Positions 44,223 through 53,902 of a DNA stretch of 64,000 bases are shown here, piece after piece. Under the pieces are notes generated by a model, which worked only from the letters and a program-made list of their open reading frames with translations, was not told where the DNA came from and made no database searches. The position numbers and the translations under genes are program-made. Position 1 is the first letter of the stretch, and each line of letters starts with the position of its first letter. The DNA comes from Sphingomonas sp. TZW2008 (GTDB lineage: Bacteria > Pseudomonadota > Alphaproteobacteria > Sphingomonadales > Sphingomonadaceae): positions 372,001 through 436,000 of the forward strand of contig NZ_BDJB01000005.1 in NCBI RefSeq assembly GCF_002117915.1. The letters are read 5' to 3'.

Positions 44223-47200
44223 TCAGACGAACCAGCTGCCCGGACCAGCGGCGGGCGCTAGATCAAGCATGTCGCGTCGGATCCGCGGCGGAAGCGCCGG
44301 ATCGTCTGACAACCACTCCTGCCAGCGGCTCAGGAACAGCGCGAGCTGTTCACCCGGTGGCGCCACCTCGCCGCGAGACTTCTTTTCGGAGTGAATCAGT
44401 TCGGCCACGGGATTGTATACGATGCGAAGCCCGAGCTGACGGATCTTGAGACATAGATCGACGTCGTTGAACTCGAGATTGAAGCGCTCGTCGAAGCCGC
44501 CCACCGCTTCAAGGACGCTGCGCCGGGTGGCGATCATCGCCCCCGTCACCATCGACAGTTCGCGCTGCGTCACCGCCCAGTCCATGTAGGTAGCCGCGCC
44601 GGCACGCCGGCCGAGCCACGCATGGACGCTCGTCCCCATCACCCCGCCATACACGCCGGCGTGCTGGATCGTGCCGTCGTCGAACAACAGCCGCGCACCG
44701 ACCGCGCCCACGTCTCGATCGAGCGCGAACCCAACGAGTGCGCGCAGCCAACCGGATCCTGTCGCCACGATATCGTCGTTGACGAGCAGGACGATCTCGG
44801 TGTCGGCAGCCCTCCACAGTTGATTCATCTTGGCTGAGAAGTTGAACGGCTCTTCTGGCGCTCGCAGCGTCTCGATCCGCCGTACGGTGAACGGCCATGC
44901 CGCCCGCTCCCAATCCGGCTGACCGGCGACATCATCGCCGATCAGCACGGTCAGCCGATCGAGCGGCCAGTCTACAGCAACAAGGCTTTGCAGCAGCCGC
45001 TCGACATAGCTTCCGGTGCCAGTGCTCCCCTCGATTGCCGATCGGCGGGTCGGCACGCACAGCGTTACCGCTGGCAGCGTTCCGGTGAGGCGGGGCTCGA
45101 GCTGCAGGCTCTCGCCCGTCGGTCCATCGGCGACTTGGAAGCCCGCATAAAGCGGCGATTGCCCGATCAACTGCCGTCGCGCATCGCGCGGCGCCACCAC
45201 CCGGTCGCCGCTGCTGACGACCACCACTTCGGCGATGCGATCAATCGATCGGCCCTGCTCCGCCGCGCGCAGCACGAGAGCGTACAGCGCCGCATCACCT
45301 AGGGTTGGGTCCCACCCGCCCAAATCGTGCAGCACCGAGGCGCGGACGAAGAGCGGCACGCCGATATAATCCTGCGCGGCGAACATCGTCTGATCGAAGT
45401 GTGGTTTAAGACGAACCTGCTCGATCAGGGTCGCCGCACCGAAAGCAGCATCGTCGGCGTAGAAGATCGCGACGTCAGGGCGTGCCGCGGCTCGGCGCAT
45501 CAACAGGCGCTGCGTCAGCGGATGAAGGCCGCAGTCCTCAGGCGCGAACAAGATCCATTCATCCGCCGCGTCGGACAGCTTGCCCGGCCATTCCACCGCC
45601 GGCTGCAGCGTGCCCTTCTTAAGCGGGACGATCGATAGGCCTTCCTCGGGCTCAAACGCCGCGAGCGGAACGCCAGCCGCCCCCTCATCGATGCGCGGCG
45701 GCATACGCCGGATGTCGCGCGATTGCTGCACCACGGCATCAAGGCTACGCGCCACGGCGGCCCCGACCGTCTGCACTGACAGCGTCTCGGCGATGCGGGC
45801 GCGGCCGGCTTCACCGATCGACGTGTCGCCTGCATCGATCTTTTCTGCCGCGCGGATCAAGGCTTCGGCAAGAGCATCCTCGTCGACCCGGGCCCAGGTG
45901 CCGCCTTTGGTGTAATGGCCGAAGTCTCGGTCCAGCGTCCATGCGTCCGCCTTGACGGGATAGCCGCACGTATCGTCGAGGAACTGCGTTGTCCCGCTAT
46001 AGTCTGTTGCCACCACCGCGCGCCCGGCTGCCATCGCCTCCGCCACGGTCAGGCCGAATCCTTCGGCGCAATGCGGCGAGGCGTAGATGTCGCCCGCCGT
46101 GACAAGGTCGGCGAGCTCGTGGTTATTGAGCGAGCGGTCGAGTAGGATCACCGCGTCGGTTGCCCCCGCCTGTTTCACCAGCGCCTCGCCGTCGCCAGGG
46201 CGATCCATGAGGTGCTTCGTCTTGAGCACGAGCGACCAACCCCGTTCGGCAAGCCCGCTCGCGGCAAAGGCGCGAAGCAGTGCGGCAGGGTTCTTCCGCA
46301 CGAGGTAGCTCGCCCCGTCGAACACGTAGAGGATGAGGCGTCGGTCGGTGGGCAGACCAAGCGCCTGTCGAATTGCGGCGCCGCTATGGTTCGCGTCCGG
46401 CGTCACCGGCACGACGTGCGGCACAACGTCCACCGGCGCTTCGTCCTGCGCCCCGAACAGCGCGGCGTTGTACGCACTCGGCGCCCAGATACGATCGACG
46501 GAGGAGAAGTCACGCCGCCAGGCTGCCGGCAGATGCTCCATTTCCCACACCCAATAACCGATCCGCCTTCCGGCGCACGCGATCGCGCCGCGCTGGTCGT
46601 CGGTCAGCAAATGCCATGAATCCGGGTTGAGGTGCACGATCGCGATGTCGGCCGGGCCATCGAAGTCGATCACGTCGAGTGGCGGGGTAAGCGGCTTGTG
46701 CACATGAAACGGCTTATGGATCGGATGAAGGTTCAACCGCACGCCTGCCTGGCGAATAGCCGCGATGATCCCGCGGCTCGCCGAACCTAGACCGTTGTCG
46801 TAATTCCACGGCCCGTAGAACGCGACCTTGTACGGTTTGACGGGCAACGGATCGTCGTCGCCGCTGGACGGGCGGACCCGGGCGAGCAACGGAAACTCCC
46901 CGCCCGGCAACGGTTCGTCGGTTCCATAATCGAGTGTTGCCTCAAGCAGCTGGCGATCGAAGCCGGCACGCGCCAACGCTTTCTCCAGCCCCCGCGTCGA
47001 GATATGTGGGAACCGGCCACGCACCAGCAGCAGCTTGATGAAGGGGAAGCCAGCGTCGAGCAGCCGCCGCCACGCGAACAGTGTCGGATTACGCGCTTCG
47101 TCGACCTTGAACACTGCGTCCGCGGTGAACCCGGCGTCGCAGATGCGGGTCGTCAACGGCACCTCGAAGGCGTTGATGACCTCGTCCTTGTCGAGCACGA

Positions 47201-48488
47201 CGTGCACCGAATTGACGAAGAGTTGAAACGCGTAAGACGATAGCAGCCGGGCGTTCACGCGCAGGAAGTAGCTTTGGATGTGCCAGCCCCGCTCCAACGT
47301 TTCGGTCAGGCCTGCGAGGTCCGCCGTGTTCGCGCGCAGCGCAGCGATCGCCTCGCTGAACGATGCATCGGTGGTTGGGCCGAAAATGCTGTCATTGACG
47401 ATGTAGAGGGCGTCTGCGCCGTAGAGCTGCGGCGCCACGCGCAGCATGTGTGCCCACGCACCGAAATCATAGCCGCGATTTTCGCGGACCATCGCGCTCG
47501 CCACGCTGGCAAGCAGATCGTCGTCGAGCAATACCGGTCGGTCGGCGTTGACGACCAGCGATACTGCAATGCCTTGGTCTGCCAGTAAGCGAAGAAATCG
47601 GCGAACAAACGGCTGAAGGACCCCGGTTGGCGCGTAGGCGACGAAGATCGCATGCTCCCCGGCGATCGCTTCGAGCGGCTTGGCAAAGATGTAGCGCGCG
47701 CTGGTGATCCGCCGTGCGGCGATCTGCTCGCCCAGCGGCGGCAGCATGATCGTCAGTGGCGATCCCTCGAGTGGCTCGCCGGTCGACGCCAGCCGTGCTT
47801 CGACGGTGATCGTCTCGCCTGCCAGATCCTCCGCATCGAGCATCATCGTGAAACCGGCTGGCCCCTCCGTGATACCCGCGGCCACAATATCGGGTCGCTG
47901 CTGCGTCGCGATCGCGCGCCCAATCACCCGTCCCCCGGCAAGGCTCATCACGATGCGCGCGGGCTCACCGCTAGCGTCGGGCTCCACGGCCCAGCCACGA
48001 ACCTCGTAACCATCGACACGGTCGATCACGCCGACCGGCGCGCCGCCTGATCGCTGCGCGACAACGGCAACATCGCGCGTCGGAGTGATGCCCAACGATT
48101 GTAGCTCCGCACGTGCGGCGTCGTTTCCATCCAAATCGAAGCTGCGACGATAGTAACGCTCGGCCTCTTCGCGGCGTTGTGAGGACTTCAGCAGGTGACC
48201 AAGATTGAGCGCAAGATCGGCATTGTCGGGTTCAAGCGCCTCCGCCCGTCGATAGGCTTGTTCGGCGCCGTCGAGATCGCCAGCCTCCTTCGTCGCATGC
48301 CCCAGTTGGACCCAGATCGGAAAAACAGACGGATCAGCCTCGAGAAAACGACGATAATGATCGATCGCGCCACGCCAGTCGCCTCGATCGCGCGCTTCAT
48401 CGCCGAGGCGGCGATGCTTTGCGGGATCAACCTGTCCGGTCCCCACGCCGAACATGGCCGCCGCCTGCCTGATGAGATTGTTCGCCAT
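44223..48488 (-). CDS. Multi-domain glycosyltransferase (TPR / RgpF-like / GT4 / GT2)
   Basis: A 1,421-residue fusion. TPR repeats occupy about residues 20-130. A beta-sandwich with GYEVRGWAVEPDASGEP follows (about 140-255), then an RgpF-like rhamnan synthesis domain (about 265-560; GYDFGAWAHML, YIVNDSIFGP). The GT4 domain (about 590-930) has CAEGFGLTVAEAMAAGRAV. The C-terminal GT2 region (about 980-1400) has LLVNDDI and FNDVDLCLKIRQLG. The first part of that GT2 region looks decayed. It probably assembles several sugar linkages of one glycan. Starts further upstream are possible because the frame stays open into the neighbouring gene. Confidence 0.85.
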   Translation of the reverse strand: MANNLIRQAAAMFGVGTGQVDPAKHRRLGDEARDRGDWRGAIDHYRRFLEADPSVFPIWVQLGHATKEAGDLDGAEQAYRRAEALEPDNADLALNLGHLLKSSQRREEAERYYRRSFDLDGNDAARAELQSLGITPTRDVAVVAQRSGGAPVGVIDRVDGYEVRGWAVEPDASGEPARIVMSLAGGRVIGRAIATQQRPDIVAAGITEGPAGFTMMLDAEDLAGETITVEARLASTGEPLEGSPLTIMLPPLGEQIAARRITSARYIFAKPLEAIAGEHAIFVAYAPTGVLQPFVRRFLRLLADQGIAVSLVVNADRPVLLDDDLLASVASAMVRENRGYDFGAWAHMLRVAPQLYGADALYIVNDSIFGPTTDASFSEAIAALRANTADLAGLTETLERGWHIQSYFLRVNARLLSSYAFQLFVNSVHVVLDKDEVINAFEVPLTTRICDAGFTADAVFKVDEARNPTLFAWRRLLDAGFPFIKLLLVRGRFPHISTRGLEKALARAGFDRQLLEATLDYGTDEPLPGGEFPLLARVRPSSGDDDPLPVKPYKVAFYGPWNYDNGLGSASRGIIAAIRQAGVRLNLHPIHKPFHVHKPLTPPLDVIDFDGPADIAIVHLNPDSWHLLTDDQRGAIACAGRRIGYWVWEMEHLPAAWRRDFSSVDRIWAPSAYNAALFGAQDEAPVDVVPHVVPVTPDANHSGAAIRQALGLPTDRRLILYVFDGASYLVRKNPAALLRAFAASGLAERGWSLVLKTKHLMDRPGDGEALVKQAGATDAVILLDRSLNNHELADLVTAGDIYASPHCAEGFGLTVAEAMAAGRAVVATDYSGTTQFLDDTCGYPVKADAWTLDRDFGHYTKGGTWARVDEDALAEALIRAAEKIDAGDTSIGEAGRARIAETLSVQTVGAAVARSLDAVVQQSRDIRRMPPRIDEGAAGVPLAAFEPEEGLSIVPLKKGTLQPAVEWPGKLSDAADEWILFAPEDCGLHPLTQRLLMRRAAARPDVAIFYADDAAFGAATLIEQVRLKPHFDQTMFAAQDYIGVPLFVRASVLHDLGGWDPTLGDAALYALVLRAAEQGRSIDRIAEVVVVSSGDRVVAPRDARRQLIGQSPLYAGFQVADGPTGESLQLEPRLTGTLPAVTLCVPTRRSAIEGSTGTGSYVERLLQSLVAVDWPLDRLTVLIGDDVAGQPDWERAAWPFTVRRIETLRAPEEPFNFSAKMNQLWRAADTEIVLLVNDDIVATGSGWLRALVGFALDRDVGAVGARLLFDDGTIQHAGVYGGVMGTSVHAWLGRRAGAATYMDWAVTQRELSMVTGAMIATRRSVLEAVGGFDERFNLEFNDVDLCLKIRQLGLRIVYNPVAELIHSEKKSRGEVAPPGEQLALFLSRWQEWLSDDPALPPRIRRDMLDLAPAAGPGSWFV

Positions 48489-48537
48489 GCCGATCAATTC
48501 CAGTCCGGAAATATCAGAAAGTTCGTTGTCGAGGGGC

Positions 48538-50439
48538 TCATGCGACGTGGATCTCGTCGGCATCGATGCCGAGCGGCCGCCACGGCATCGGCTGGACGCT
48601 GCGGTCGATGTGAGCGAGGATCTCGCGCATACTAGGCTCACGCAGCATTGCGAACGGAGCGACGCTGCGCTGCCAATACGGGCTCACACCGGGATCTTCA
48701 CGCAGCGCCTCACCCCAGCGTTCGATCAAATCGCCGCGCTCGCCCTCGTCCCAAGCAATCGCGCTTTGGGTTCGGTTGACACCGCGCGTGGCACCTTCGG
48801 CATGGATCGCCTCGATCGCGGGGCAGTAGCGGACGACGAGACCACGTTGCCGTACCTTGAGACACAGATCGACGTCGCTGTGCGCAACCATCAGTCGGGC
48901 GGCATCGAATCCGCCGATGTCGTCGAAAGTCTCCCGTCGGACGGCGAGAAACGCTCCAGTGACCGCGGAAACGTCGTGCGCTTCGACGTAGCGTCCGCCG
49001 GGCCCGCGTTCATCGACTTTGGCGCCCCGCCCTTCGTGTTCGACGCCTGTCGGACCAAAGCCGAACACCATGCCGGCATGCTGTACCGTTGCATTCGGGT
49101 ACAGCAGCCGGGCGCCTAGCGCGCCGACGGCAGTATCGCTCAGGGTCGCTGCGAGGGCATCGTCCCACCCAGCGGACAGCATTTCGATGTCGTCGTTGAC
49201 GAAGGCCAGCAGCGGTGTTGTTCCTGCTGCTGCCCCCAAGTTGCACGCCAGAGACCAGTTGAAAGGCGCGTCGAGCGGAGTGACGCGAGCGACGCCGCTG
49301 CGGACCAAGTCGGTGAAGAGCGCCATCGACTCGTCAGCACGACTGCGATTGTCGATGACGATGAATTCCAGCCGTTCGGGCGCGCGCGCAGTGGACCGTA
49401 GCGAAGTGATCGCGCGCGACAAAAGTGCTGGCGAGTCCCGCGTGGGTATGACGACTGTTATCGCCGTATCGTCGCGCGCTGGGATCGCATCGGATGACGC
49501 TGTGTCAGCCGCCGTAGCGCTATCCTCCACCGCGCCCGCACGCGCGATCAGCGGCAGCTCCAGCCGCGTGGCAAGTACGCGCGGAACCGCGGCGATTGTG
49601 CCGGCCATTCCCGCCGTGGCGACCAACGCAGAGCGAAGCGTTGCACCGTCCGTCACTTCGCCGATCGCGCCGTAGATTGGCTGCATTGTAGCAACCAGTG
49701 GTGGGGAACCGTTTACCCTCAAAGTGGGATCGAAAATCCCGTGCAAGCCGGGATCGGCACGAAGGATGCGATGCACCGGATCGGTGACACCGCGATCATG
49801 ATCGGCGATCGCGGCCGCGGCGCCGGTTCGCTGCAACGCAAAGGTCAGCCAGGCGAGCGCCTCGGGATCAATCGTCGTTCCGGCGTCAATCACGACAACA
49901 TAGTCTGGCTGGTCTTCACGCGCAGATGGCGTGAGGCACTCGACGAACGACATCCGCCGATCGGTCGTCGCGAAAGCTCCAACTGGATGATCGCGGACTG
50001 TCGCGGGCGCTGCGACGATCGCCTGCCAATCGTGATGCGATTGATCCTGCAGGCTGCGCAACGTCTCCCGCAGCAGATAGGGCTGGGCCGTCAACGCATC
50101 GACGACCACCAATACCGATGCTCTGGAGACGGTGGTCTGCGGAGGCGGCGGCCGCACCGGAATATCGCGGCGAAAAAGGTCGTAGGCGGCAATTGGATAA
50201 CCTGACGGCGCGGACGGGCGCCTGTCCGAGTCGCGCGCATCGGCGTGGGCTGCCGCCATCGTTGCGATTTGATGCCAACGATCCGTCGCATCTGATCGCG
50301 TTTCCCAATCGTCAGTCCATGGCGACGATTCAATCCGCGAACTACGCGGGGCTGGCCGCGGCAGTGCGGCAAGCGGCCTCAATGGCGGCATGGATGGTGT
50401 CGGCGCGGCGCGACGCGCGCGTCTACCCCAACCGATCAT
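48538..50439 (-). CDS. GT2-family glycosyltransferase, two-part
   Basis: A 633-residue protein. After a basic N-terminal tail, a first GT2-like half (about residues 105-320) contains VLVVVDALTAQPYLLRETL and DYVVVIDAGTTIDPEAL. A second, better conserved GT2 domain (about 325-580) has ITVVIPTRDSPALLSRAI, the nucleotide-sugar DDI in LLAFVNDDIEM, and HSDVDLCLKVRQRG. Such double GT2 proteins are common in O-antigen and capsule loci. The gene ends 49 bases before the start assigned to the giant transferase and is co-directional with it. Confidence 0.85.
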   Translation of the reverse strand: MIGWGRRARRAAPTPSMPPLRPLAALPRPAPRSSRIESSPWTDDWETRSDATDRWHQIATMAAAHADARDSDRRPSAPSGYPIAAYDLFRRDIPVRPPPPQTTVSRASVLVVVDALTAQPYLLRETLRSLQDQSHHDWQAIVAAPATVRDHPVGAFATTDRRMSFVECLTPSAREDQPDYVVVIDAGTTIDPEALAWLTFALQRTGAAAAIADHDRGVTDPVHRILRADPGLHGIFDPTLRVNGSPPLVATMQPIYGAIGEVTDGATLRSALVATAGMAGTIAAVPRVLATRLELPLIARAGAVEDSATAADTASSDAIPARDDTAITVVIPTRDSPALLSRAITSLRSTARAPERLEFIVIDNRSRADESMALFTDLVRSGVARVTPLDAPFNWSLACNLGAAAGTTPLLAFVNDDIEMLSAGWDDALAATLSDTAVGALGARLLYPNATVQHAGMVFGFGPTGVEHEGRGAKVDERGPGGRYVEAHDVSAVTGAFLAVRRETFDDIGGFDAARLMVAHSDVDLCLKVRQRGLVVRYCPAIEAIHAEGATRGVNRTQSAIAWDEGERGDLIERWGEALREDPGVSPYWQRSVAPFAMLREPSMREILAHIDRSVQPMPWRPLGIDADEIHVA

Positions 50440-50581
50440 GCCGCCCCCAACATCGCGGCTGCATGGCGTAGCGCCTGCGCCGTGACAAGCCGTGTCGGCA
50501 CGATTGCCAGCGGCGGCGGCGCTCGATTAGGGACAATTGTGATGGCTGTTATCCCGCCCCCCGAATCTTGGAACGCCGGCG
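50440..50581. promoter_or_regulatory. Divergent region between GT2 gene and methyltransferase-like gene
   Basis: This 142-base region between divergent starts should contain promoters for the minus-strand glycosyltransferases and the plus-strand pair. It has an A/T-richer stretch around ATTAGGGACAATTGTGATGG, but I cannot fix a promoter. No further gene is seen. Confidence 0.35.
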
Positions 50582-51673
50582 ATGAACGCACAGCGTCTTG
50601 ATCCCTTCGGCTACTGGCCTGCGCAGCGTAGCCGCATCAGAGGATTGGGTGGGCCCCAGCGGTCCGCAGACGGCAATTATGTCTTCCATACACGCTATGT
50701 CACGCTGCCCGACGGCCCGTCCGTTGCGACAATCTCGTTCGAAGGTCTCTCCGCCGACAGCGGAATGATCGTGGTACGTATCTTCCAGCATCTGGAGGGC
50801 GGAACGCCGGCCGTCACGGAACAGGGGAAGCTTACCGCCCTCCTCCCCTCGATCGCAAAAACGGGCCGACCGCTTAGGATCCCCTTTCGCGCGCTCGCAG
50901 GTGCGCAGTACGCCGTCACCGGTTACGTCTTCGGCGAATGCGTCGCGACGGCGAGCGCGATCGCGATAGACATCAGCCCGCGCGCCGACGAGGGCGAAAT
51001 CGCCTCATCAAGGCGTAGCGTGTTCGGACGGCTCCGCGCCCGACGCGTCGCGGCATTGGCCTCTGGCGATGCGCCGACGCTGTCCTGGCCGGTATCGCAG
51101 GCTTTCACACAAGAGCAGATTGAGGAAGCCGAGTTCCGGCAATTGATGGCTGGCGCACCTTCTGCCGATTTGCCCACTGATCAATGGGAAACCGCCTATA
51201 TCTTTCGCGTTCTCGAGGTCTACGGGCGACTTGTCGAAGGGGCGCGCGGCCTCTCGATCGCGACCGCAAGCGATAGCGCAGCGATGTTGGTGCGTCAGGC
51301 GGGCTGCGATGTTACGTCTCTAAGCGTCTCCTCCGCGGCCGATGACGAAGCCGGCCTCTCAGCCGATCAACTCGGCCCGACTGATCAACTCTTCGACTTT
51401 GTCTGGGTACGCAGCGGCGTGCTGGTAAATGGGGGATCGTCGGGAGTGATCGGCGCGATCGAGGGGTTGCTCGATCGGCTGCGTCCGGGGGGACTGGCGA
51501 TACAGATGGTGCGGCTGTCCGACGCGTTCGATCGCCACGCGATAAACCGCGTCTCGCTCGGCGTCGCTGCGCTCGGCCATATCGTCGCCCAGGTACGCCA
51601 TGGCGAGATCACGGAACACGGCACACCGTTCGGCATCATCGTGCGCAAGTCGACCGACGACGACGGCGCGTGA
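50582..51673 (+). CDS. Methyltransferase-like protein of unknown function
   Basis: A 363-residue protein I cannot assign. The first 135 residues form a beta-rich domain (VATISFEGLSADSGMIVVRIFQ). The second half (about 195-360) has the shape of a class I methyltransferase: GLSIATASDSAAMLVRQAGC, FDFVWVRSGVL, and LLDRLRPGGLAIQMVRL. The glycine-rich SAM loop is not conserved, so it may be inactive or use another ligand. It is followed by an FkbM methyltransferase 51 bases later on the same strand, inside the polysaccharide cluster. Confidence 0.6.
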   Translation: MNAQRLDPFGYWPAQRSRIRGLGGPQRSADGNYVFHTRYVTLPDGPSVATISFEGLSADSGMIVVRIFQHLEGGTPAVTEQGKLTALLPSIAKTGRPLRIPFRALAGAQYAVTGYVFGECVATASAIAIDISPRADEGEIASSRRSVFGRLRARRVAALASGDAPTLSWPVSQAFTQEQIEEAEFRQLMAGAPSADLPTDQWETAYIFRVLEVYGRLVEGARGLSIATASDSAAMLVRQAGCDVTSLSVSSAADDEAGLSADQLGPTDQLFDFVWVRSGVLVNGGSSGVIGAIEGLLDRLRPGGLAIQMVRLSDAFDRHAINRVSLGVAALGHIVAQVRHGEITEHGTPFGIIVRKSTDDDGA

Positions 51674-51724
51674 AGGTGGTAGCGCGGGGCTTTGGGTGGC
51701 CGAGAACCGGGCCTGCGAGGTAGA

Positions 51725-52615
51725 ATGATGCGCTTCCTGGATCAGCAGGCCACCCCAGCCGATGTCCGACGCCATAGCGAGGCGCAGGGCGCGATCTTTG
51801 ACATCTGGTCGTTGCGCAGCGGTGAGCGGTGGCGCCACGAGGCGGTGATCCGCGGATTGTGCCACTCTGCCTATCTTGGGGAAGGTCGCGCGCTCTGCCG
51901 CGTGCTCGGCCGCTACAAGATGTACGTCGATACGAACGATGTGGGCATCGCAAGCCACCTGATGCTCGACGGCTATTGGGAGATGTGGAACACGGAGGCG
52001 ATCATCTCGCTCGTCAAGCCCGGCATGACGGTGCTCGATATCGGCGCACACTGCGGATATTTCTCCGTCCTGATGGCTGATCTTGTCGGTGCAAGCGGCC
52101 ATGTCCACGCCTTTGAGCCCAATCCACCGATTGCTGACCTATTGCGCTGGTCGGTTGCGGTGAACGGGTTCGGCGACCGCACGACGGTGCATGAGGTTGC
52201 GCTTGGCGACACGACCGGCGTAGCGGCGCTGGACGTACCGGCGAACGAGCCGAAGAACGCGCATCTCGTGCCCGGCGGCAGTGGTGGCTCGCTGCTTCAG
52301 GTGCCCCTCGCGCGTCCCGACGGTATTCCCGGGGCGCTTGCCGCCGACTTCATCAAGATCGATGCCGAAGGTGCAGAGGAAGCGATTTGGCGGGGGCTAC
52401 GCGATATCCTGGCCACCGACCGCCCGCTCACCATTCTGCTCGAATTTACCTCGGGTCGATATGCCGATCCCGCCAAGTTCCTCGACGAGATTCTGTCGCA
52501 CGGCTTCTCGCTAGGGATCATCGATCTCGAACGCGGGGTTGAGATGCGGACTGCGCATCAGGTGCTCGCGCACTCGCCTGTCGACGATCAGATGCTGCTG
52601 CTGACCCGCGACTGA
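51725..52615 (+). CDS. FkbM-family methyltransferase
   Basis: A 296-residue FkbM (Methyltransf_21) protein, predicted to O-methylate a sugar of the surface glycan. It has the SAM motif VLDIGAHCGYFSVLMADLVG, AFEPNPP and the family block FIKIDAEGAEEAIWRG. The ATG pair at 51725 follows GAGG closely. Its stop abuts the stop of the convergent GT4 gene exactly (TGA against TCA). About 75 residues precede the SAM domain and have no recognised fold. Confidence 0.88.
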   Translation: MMRFLDQQATPADVRRHSEAQGAIFDIWSLRSGERWRHEAVIRGLCHSAYLGEGRALCRVLGRYKMYVDTNDVGIASHLMLDGYWEMWNTEAIISLVKPGMTVLDIGAHCGYFSVLMADLVGASGHVHAFEPNPPIADLLRWSVAVNGFGDRTTVHEVALGDTTGVAALDVPANEPKNAHLVPGGSGGSLLQVPLARPDGIPGALAADFIKIDAEGAEEAIWRGLRDILATDRPLTILLEFTSGRYADPAKFLDEILSHGFSLGIIDLERGVEMRTAHQVLAHSPVDDQMLLLTRD

Positions 52616-53902
52616 TCAACCGCGCCGGTCAGCAAGTTCGTCGACGACCTGAAGGACGGTGTCGATGTGATCACCCCAGCCGACCGGCGACCAACTGAGC
52701 AGGCGATCATATTGTGCGGCGCGACGGACCGAGTCAGGCGCGGCGTAATCGAGGATCATGTCGAGCCAGCCTAGACCGTCGAGTGGATCGAGATATTCGG
52801 GAGCATCCCCGCCAACCTCGCGAAGCGCCGGAATGTCGCTGGCGATCACCGGCACCCCTGCGGCGAGCGCCTCCGCCACCGGCATGCCATATCCCTCGGC
52901 GAACGATGGTAGCAGCACGGCGCGCGCCCCGGCCATCATCTCTCCGAGCCGTCGGTCATCGAGATCGGCGTGCTCGACCACGTGCCCCCGCAGTAGGGCG
53001 GAACGCTCGAGAACGTCGATGACGTTTTCGTTCTCCCACCCCCGTCTGCCGATCAGGACGAGCTGTGGCGCCGCCTCCCCCATCCGTTCCACCATGCGCC
53101 GCCAAACGTTGAGGAGCAGGAGATGGTTCTTGCGCGGCTCGATGGTGCTGATGCACAGGAAGTAGGGTCGCTCGTCGCTGCGTCCTTGTGGCAAAACCGG
53201 GCCATCGCCCCACTCGCAGCCCAGATGCGCGACACGCAGAATCCGGTTGCGGCGGGGGGTAAGGTGTGTCGCCAAGGCGTCCAGCGTCGATTGCGAGTTC
53301 GCGATGATCCCATCGGCAAAAGTGTCGATCGATCGTATGCGCCGGGCATGTTCTGCCGCCCCGTTGGGACGGGCGAACTCGGGATGGGTCAGCGGGATCA
53401 CGTCGTGCACCAGCGCCACCATGCGCGCCCGCTCGGTCCGCAGGATGTTGCGCACCAGCTGCGTATCCTCGAGGTGATGCGGCGATGCCTGAAGATAAAT
53501 GCGCGGCCCAAGGGCGACCGGTACGGCGCGGGGACGCAGCGCGAACAGGTGCCGGATCGCCTGGGCGCGAACATCGGCCGCAGCGTCACCGCGTGTCTGC
53601 CAGCGTGCTTGAGTGAACGCCAGAAACTGCCGCACCGCGCCGATCGGCAGGCGACCGTAATAGCCACCTGCCGGATGGACCGCGGCGAAGCGCAGGCGTT
53701 CGGGCACGCGCTTCAGCAGTTCCACGGCATAGGCGTATTCGACGCGATCTATTCCCGTCGGCGTCGTGAAATACGCACGACTCAATAGGCGCGATAAATC
53801 AAATACGATCGGCCGACGTGACCGCCGGTCGTGCCGCCCCGTACCTGGCAGACCCTTGCTGAACAGCATTTTCGCCGGGGCGCGAAACGGCCTTAGCGCC
53901 AA
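52616..53902 (-). CDS. GT4-family glycosyltransferase
   Basis: A 428-residue retaining glycosyltransferase with a GT-B fold. The C-terminal nucleotide-sugar domain has STIEPRKNHLLLLNVW and the characteristic SFAEGYGMPVAEALAAGVPVIASD with its glutamate. The N-terminal acceptor domain includes LVHDVIPLTHPEF and NSQSTLDAL, as in mannosyl- or rhamnosyltransferases of this class. It overlaps kpsS by ten bases and so belongs to the kps transcript. The specific sugar is not predictable. Confidence 0.88.
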   Translation of the reverse strand: MALRPFRAPAKMLFSKGLPGTGRHDRRSRRPIVFDLSRLLSRAYFTTPTGIDRVEYAYAVELLKRVPERLRFAAVHPAGGYYGRLPIGAVRQFLAFTQARWQTRGDAAADVRAQAIRHLFALRPRAVPVALGPRIYLQASPHHLEDTQLVRNILRTERARMVALVHDVIPLTHPEFARPNGAAEHARRIRSIDTFADGIIANSQSTLDALATHLTPRRNRILRVAHLGCEWGDGPVLPQGRSDERPYFLCISTIEPRKNHLLLLNVWRRMVERMGEAAPQLVLIGRRGWENENVIDVLERSALLRGHVVEHADLDDRRLGEMMAGARAVLLPSFAEGYGMPVAEALAAGVPVIASDIPALREVGGDAPEYLDPLDGLGWLDMILDYAAPDSVRRAAQYDRLLSWSPVGWGDHIDTVLQVVDELADRRG

